A stretch of DNA of 64,000 nt from assembly GCA_002410065.1 (NCBI GenBank), contig DHQB01000009.1:246633-310632 (forward strand), written 5' to 3'. Each line of letters starts with the position of its first letter. The stretch's first letter is position 1. Positions 61,159 through 64,000 of this stretch are shown in pieces. A program made the position numbers and the translations under genes. Source of the DNA: Bacteroidales bacterium UBA5349. Its GTDB lineage: Bacteria; Bacteroidota; Bacteroidia; Bacteroidales; Tenuifilaceae. The notes beneath the pieces were generated by a model, which did no database searches, was not told where the DNA came from, and saw nothing but the letters and a program-made list of their open reading frames with translations.

Positions 61159-62550
61159 ATGATCATGGTAAGAACAGCAAACTCAAAACTCAAAAATTTA
61201 GCATTTGCACTATTATTATGTGCGACACTTAGCTTCGCATCGTGTAATCCAAGCGTTAAAACCAAGGATGAACCCTTTAGGGTTGAACATGTCGATTGGG
61301 TTTACAATGCTACTATCTATGAAGTTAATATTCGCCAATACACTCCTGAAGGAACATTTGCTGCCTTTGAAGAGCACCTACCCCGATTAAATGATTTGGG
61401 CGTTAGCATTTTATGGCTTATGCCCATTTACCCAATTGGAGAACTCGAGAGAAAGGGAACTCTTGGAAGTTACTACTCTATTAAGGACTACAAGGGCATT
61501 AACCCTGAGTTTGGGACAATGGATGATTTTAAGCGCTTGGTGAATAAAGCCCATGAACTTGGTATGAAAGTAATTATTGACTGGGTAGCGAATCATACCT
61601 CGCATGATAACCCTTTGGTTTATGAGCATCCCGACTGGTACACAAGAGATTCAACTGGAAATATTGTTTCTCCATTCGACTGGTCTGATGTTGCCCAACT
61701 TAACTATAATAATGAAGAACTTAGGGACTACATGATTGATGCCCTTAAATTCTGGATACAGGAAACAGATGTTGATGGCTTTAGGTGTGACGTAGCTGCA
61801 ATGGTTCCAACGGAATTTTGGAACAGAGCCAGAGCTGAACTTGATGCAATTAAACCCGTTTTTATGCTGGCAGAAGCAGATGCTGTAGAACTTCAGGAGC
61901 ATGCTTTTGATGCAGACTATGGCTGGGAATTTCACCACATAATGAATGACATTGCCCAAAGCAAAGAAACGGTTCTTGATATTGATAAATATTTCCAAAA
62001 AGAAATAGTAGAATACCCCAAAAACACGATGAGAATGCACTTTACCAGCAATCACGATGAGAATAGCTGGGTTGGCACAGAGTTCGAACGAATGGGGCCA
62101 AAGGCCGCAAAATCGTTTGCTTCGCTTTCATTCGTAATTCCCGGTATTCCTCTAATCTATAGTGGACAGGAAGTAGCCTTTGACCATATGCTCGATTTCT
62201 TTGAAAAGGATTTAATCGATTGGACTCCTAACGATGAGTATACAAACCTTTACAAAAAGTTAATCGAGCTAAAGAAGGAGAACACAACTCTTATGGCTGC
62301 TGATAAAGGAGCTGATATGTTTAAGGTTAAAACCACTAACGATGTAAATGTTTTTGCCTTTGTACGCGAAAATGAAACAGATAAAATATTCGCAGTGTTT
62401 AACCTATCCAATCTAAGACAAAACATTGAATTAAAAGACGATGCATTTATTGGGTCCTATACCGAATTATTTGCCGATGAAACGGTAGAACTTAAAATTG
62501 GTGAGGCTATGGATCTTGAACCCTGGCAATTCTTAATTTTCGTTAAGTAA
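61159..62550 (+). CDS. GH13 alpha-amylase family lipoprotein
   Basis: The 463-residue protein has a lipoprotein signal (ALLLCATLSFASC). The catalytic barrel has family motifs IIDWVANHTSHD (region I), nucleophile Asp211 in VDGFRCDVAAM (II), acid/base Glu239 in FMLAEAD (III) and transition-state Asp300 in FTSNHDENSWVG (IV). A short C-terminal beta domain follows. Acting on alpha-glucans at the periplasmic or outer face is expected; the exact bond is not readable. The start could also be the ATG two codons later. It is a single-gene unit. Confidence 0.9.
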   Translation: MIMVRTANSKLKNLAFALLLCATLSFASCNPSVKTKDEPFRVEHVDWVYNATIYEVNIRQYTPEGTFAAFEEHLPRLNDLGVSILWLMPIYPIGELERKGTLGSYYSIKDYKGINPEFGTMDDFKRLVNKAHELGMKVIIDWVANHTSHDNPLVYEHPDWYTRDSTGNIVSPFDWSDVAQLNYNNEELRDYMIDALKFWIQETDVDGFRCDVAAMVPTEFWNRARAELDAIKPVFMLAEADAVELQEHAFDADYGWEFHHIMNDIAQSKETVLDIDKYFQKEIVEYPKNTMRMHFTSNHDENSWVGTEFERMGPKAAKSFASLSFVIPGIPLIYSGQEVAFDHMLDFFEKDLIDWTPNDEYTNLYKKLIELKKENTTLMAADKGADMFKVKTTNDVNVFAFVRENETDKIFAVFNLSNLRQNIELKDDAFIGSYTELFADETVELKIGEAMDLEPWQFLIFVK

Positions 62551-62570
62551 TATACTTCACATACTTATAC

Positions 62571-62606
62571 AAAAAGGCCACGAGGAATCCTCGTCGGCCT
62601 TTTTTA
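62571..62606 (+). terminator. Terminator of the GH13 gene
   Basis: AAAAAGGCCACGAGG-AAT-CCTCGT-C-GGCCTTTTTT, a long stem with one bulged C and a T-run, 20 bp after the stop. Confidence 0.88.
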
Positions 62607-62650
62607 TTATAGTTATGCCATAAATACTAAATTCTATTCAATGGTTTTAT

Positions 62651-62658
62651 TAATTTTG
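62651..62658 (+). promoter_or_regulatory. Candidate -7 element of the flavodiiron gene
   Basis: TAATTTTG matches TAnnTTTG, 38 bp before the start codon. No -33 TTG is at the proper distance. Confidence 0.3.
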
Positions 62659-62695
62659 TAGTCACAAGAAATGAATAACCAAAACAAATATATCA

Positions 62696-63889
62696 ATGCA
62701 TTACACAGTACCCGTTAAAGGCAAAGTTCACTGGATTGGAGTGAACGATAGGCACAAAAGGCTTTTTGAGAATATGTGGACACTCGAAAGAGGGGTTTCA
62801 TACAACTCATACCTTATTGTTGACGAGAAAACCGCCCTTATTGATACCATTGAGGATAGAGCAGCTGGCAACTATATTGATCGAATTGAGAAGCTTTTAG
62901 ATGGTCGAAAACTAGACTATCTAATCATAAACCACATGGAACCCGATCACTCTGGTGAGGTTAAAGCAATTTTCGATCATTTTGAAGGAGTAACCATTGT
63001 GGGAAATTTAAAAACCTTTAAAATGGTAGAAGCCTATTGGGGTATTACCGATAGACTATTGGCAGTTGATGATGGTGATGTACTTAACCTTGGGTACCAT
63101 ATCCTGAAATTTGTTATGACACCTTGGGTTCATTGGCCCGAAACCATGATGACCTATGATATGACCGATAAGATACTCTTCTCTGGAGATGCATTTGGCA
63201 GTTTTGGAACCCTTGATGGTGGCATTTTTGATGATGAGATCAACTTTGATTTCTATGAAGAGGAAATGCGCCGATACTATTCAAACATAGTTGGTTTGTA
63301 TAGCAACATGGTTCAAAAAGCTTTTGCAAAGCTAAAGGGTGTTCCAGTAAATGTTGTAGCCCCTGTTCATGGGCCAATTTGGCGTGAAAATCCACAAAAA
63401 GTTCTCAATTTGTACGATAAATGGAGTCGCTACGAGGCTGAAGATGGTGTGGTTATAGTTGTTGCCTCAATGTACGGTAATACCGAACTAATGGCCGACT
63501 ACATAGGCCGAAGACTTGCAGAGAATGGCATTAAAAACATTCGCATTCATGATGTATCCCGCACTCACATTAGCCATTTAATAAATGAGATATGGAAGTA
63601 CAAGGGGCTAATCCTTGGCTCGTGCGCATATAATGGACAAATGTTTCCGCTTATGGAGAATCTCACTCGTGAGCTCACCAATATGAAGATTAAACAGAAA
63701 TATCTAGGGATTTTTGGCAGCTACAGTTGGAATGGTGGTGGGGTAAGAAACCTGATGAATTTTGTTGAAGAATCGGGACTAGAACTAGTTGCCGAGCCAG
63801 CAGAAATTTACGGAAAACCAAGTGATGATAAGTACGCTCAGTGCGATGTGATTGCCAAGAAAATGGCTGAGGCAATAAAAGGGAAATAA
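62696..63889 (+). CDS. A-type flavodiiron protein (FprA family)
   Basis: The enzyme reduces oxygen (and in some members nitric oxide) to harmless products, protecting anaerobes. The 397-residue protein has a metallo-beta-lactamase-like diiron domain with all ligands: His80, Glu82 and Asp84 (NHMEPDHSGE), His146 (PWVHWPE), Asp165 (FSGDAFG) and His225 (APVHGPIW). A C-terminal flavodoxin domain follows, with the FMN loop SMYGNTELMADYIG. It lacks a C-terminal rubredoxin domain (class A). The electron donor would be a separate rubredoxin or coenzyme. It is a single-gene unit. Confidence 0.95.
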   Translation: MHYTVPVKGKVHWIGVNDRHKRLFENMWTLERGVSYNSYLIVDEKTALIDTIEDRAAGNYIDRIEKLLDGRKLDYLIINHMEPDHSGEVKAIFDHFEGVTIVGNLKTFKMVEAYWGITDRLLAVDDGDVLNLGYHILKFVMTPWVHWPETMMTYDMTDKILFSGDAFGSFGTLDGGIFDDEINFDFYEEEMRRYYSNIVGLYSNMVQKAFAKLKGVPVNVVAPVHGPIWRENPQKVLNLYDKWSRYEAEDGVVIVVASMYGNTELMADYIGRRLAENGIKNIRIHDVSRTHISHLINEIWKYKGLILGSCAYNGQMFPLMENLTRELTNMKIKQKYLGIFGSYSWNGGGVRNLMNFVEESGLELVAEPAEIYGKPSDDKYAQCDVIAKKMAEAIKGK

Positions 63890-63916
63890 TAGACTTTTTA
63901 TAAATACTTTTAAAAA

Positions 63917-63958
63917 AAAGGTGCATTTTTAGTAAAATAAATCTGCACCCTTTTATTT
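63917..63958 (-). terminator. Terminator of the gene entering from the right edge
   Basis: On the minus strand GGGTGCA is separated by an 18-nt loop from TGCACC, followed by eight Ts. The tail is stronger leftward than rightward, so it mainly serves the minus-strand gene ending at 63962. Confidence 0.6.
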
Positions 63959-63961
63959 AAT

Positions 63962-64000
63962 TTAATATTGAATTTCATCCTGACTTGTTCCTTTTAGTGC
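63962..64000 (-). CDS. 3' end of an unidentified minus-strand gene
   Basis: The last 39 bp read on the minus strand as 12 codons and TAA, ending ALKGTSQDEIQY. The stop is directly followed by a hairpin with a strong minus-strand T-run, which supports a real gene end. The piece is too short to identify. Confidence 0.4.
   Translation of the reverse strand, partial: ALKGTSQDEIQY

Noticed and set aside
1..64000. CRISPR arrays, insertion sequences, prophage or integron structures
   Set aside because: I found no spaced direct repeats, transposase motifs, phage structural genes or attachment-site pairs in the window.

Overview
The window is chromosomal DNA from an AT-rich member of the Bacteroidota, most probably a Bacteroidales/Marinilabiliales-type anaerobe or microaerophile. 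The evidence is a TonB-dependent receptor, lineage proteins (DUF4301, DUF4252, DUF2764, DUF1987/SiaC, an OmpP1/FadL-like barrel), a bacterial V-type ATPase operon in place of a visible F-type one, an archaeal/eukaryal-type prolyl-tRNA synthetase, few Shine-Dalgarno sequences, and many Bacteroidetes-type -7 elements (TAnnTTTG). A complete flavodiiron protein and a thiol peroxidase suggest life at low oxygen with occasional exposure. I do not assign a genus. Nearly all of the window reads as core chromosome. I see no insertion sequence, prophage, CRISPR array or rRNA operon.

Layout. 1-8 kb: a TonB receptor cut by the left edge (minus), ung and pdxB (plus), an unknown gene, and a large TerB-like/ABC/membrane fusion (minus). 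8.3-15.8 kb: a seven-gene V-ATPase operon (E, DUF2764, A, B, D, I, K) whose K subunit carries a complete Na+-ligand set. 16-21.6 kb: a YIP1 membrane protein, ygiQ and queA (minus), an Smr-domain protein, and the RNase P RNA gene. 21.56-22.69 kb: a 1.1-kb stretch without ordinary genes. It holds palindromic operator-like sites, a possible 29-codon membrane microprotein, and four regularly spaced dyads directly before an XRE-family regulator gene. 23-27.7 kb: pyrD, then a selenium cluster (yedF, a cysteine desulfurase-like gene, a DUF3343 carrier, selD, an unknown protein).

27.8-39.3 kb: an acidic-tailed small protein, a TPR protein and gyrA (minus), clpC and tpx (plus), rimO (minus), DUF4301 (plus) and UPF0316 (minus). 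39.3-41.7 kb: an ECF sigma/anti-sigma-like pair flanked by two DUF4252 genes. 41.9-42.2 kb: a strong promoter, a structured RNA ending in an intrinsic terminator, and two identical tRNA-Lys(UUU) genes. 42.2-43.4 kb: three tandem SiaC-family phosphoprotein genes; a SiaB-family kinase gene lies 12 kb further on. 43.6-48.4 kb: flavodoxin, a fused 2-oxoacid dehydrogenase E1, its E2, and WbqC. 48.4-51.5 kb: a FadL-like barrel and a low-complexity lipoprotein. 51.5-59 kb: proS, an unknown gene, an M49-like metallopeptidase lipoprotein, the SiaB-like gene, guanine deaminase, mnmE, arfB and DUF3820. 59-64 kb: acyl-ACP thioesterase, pfkA (minus), a GH13 lipoprotein, a flavodiiron protein, and the 3' end of a minus-strand gene leaving the window.

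The most notable signals are the operator array with its companion sites and microprotein (21.6-22.7 kb), the terminator-bearing leader in front of the tRNA-Lys pair, the SiaC triplet plus SiaB with no visible diguanylate cyclase, the compact Na+-type V-ATPase, and the selenium cluster without selA/selB.
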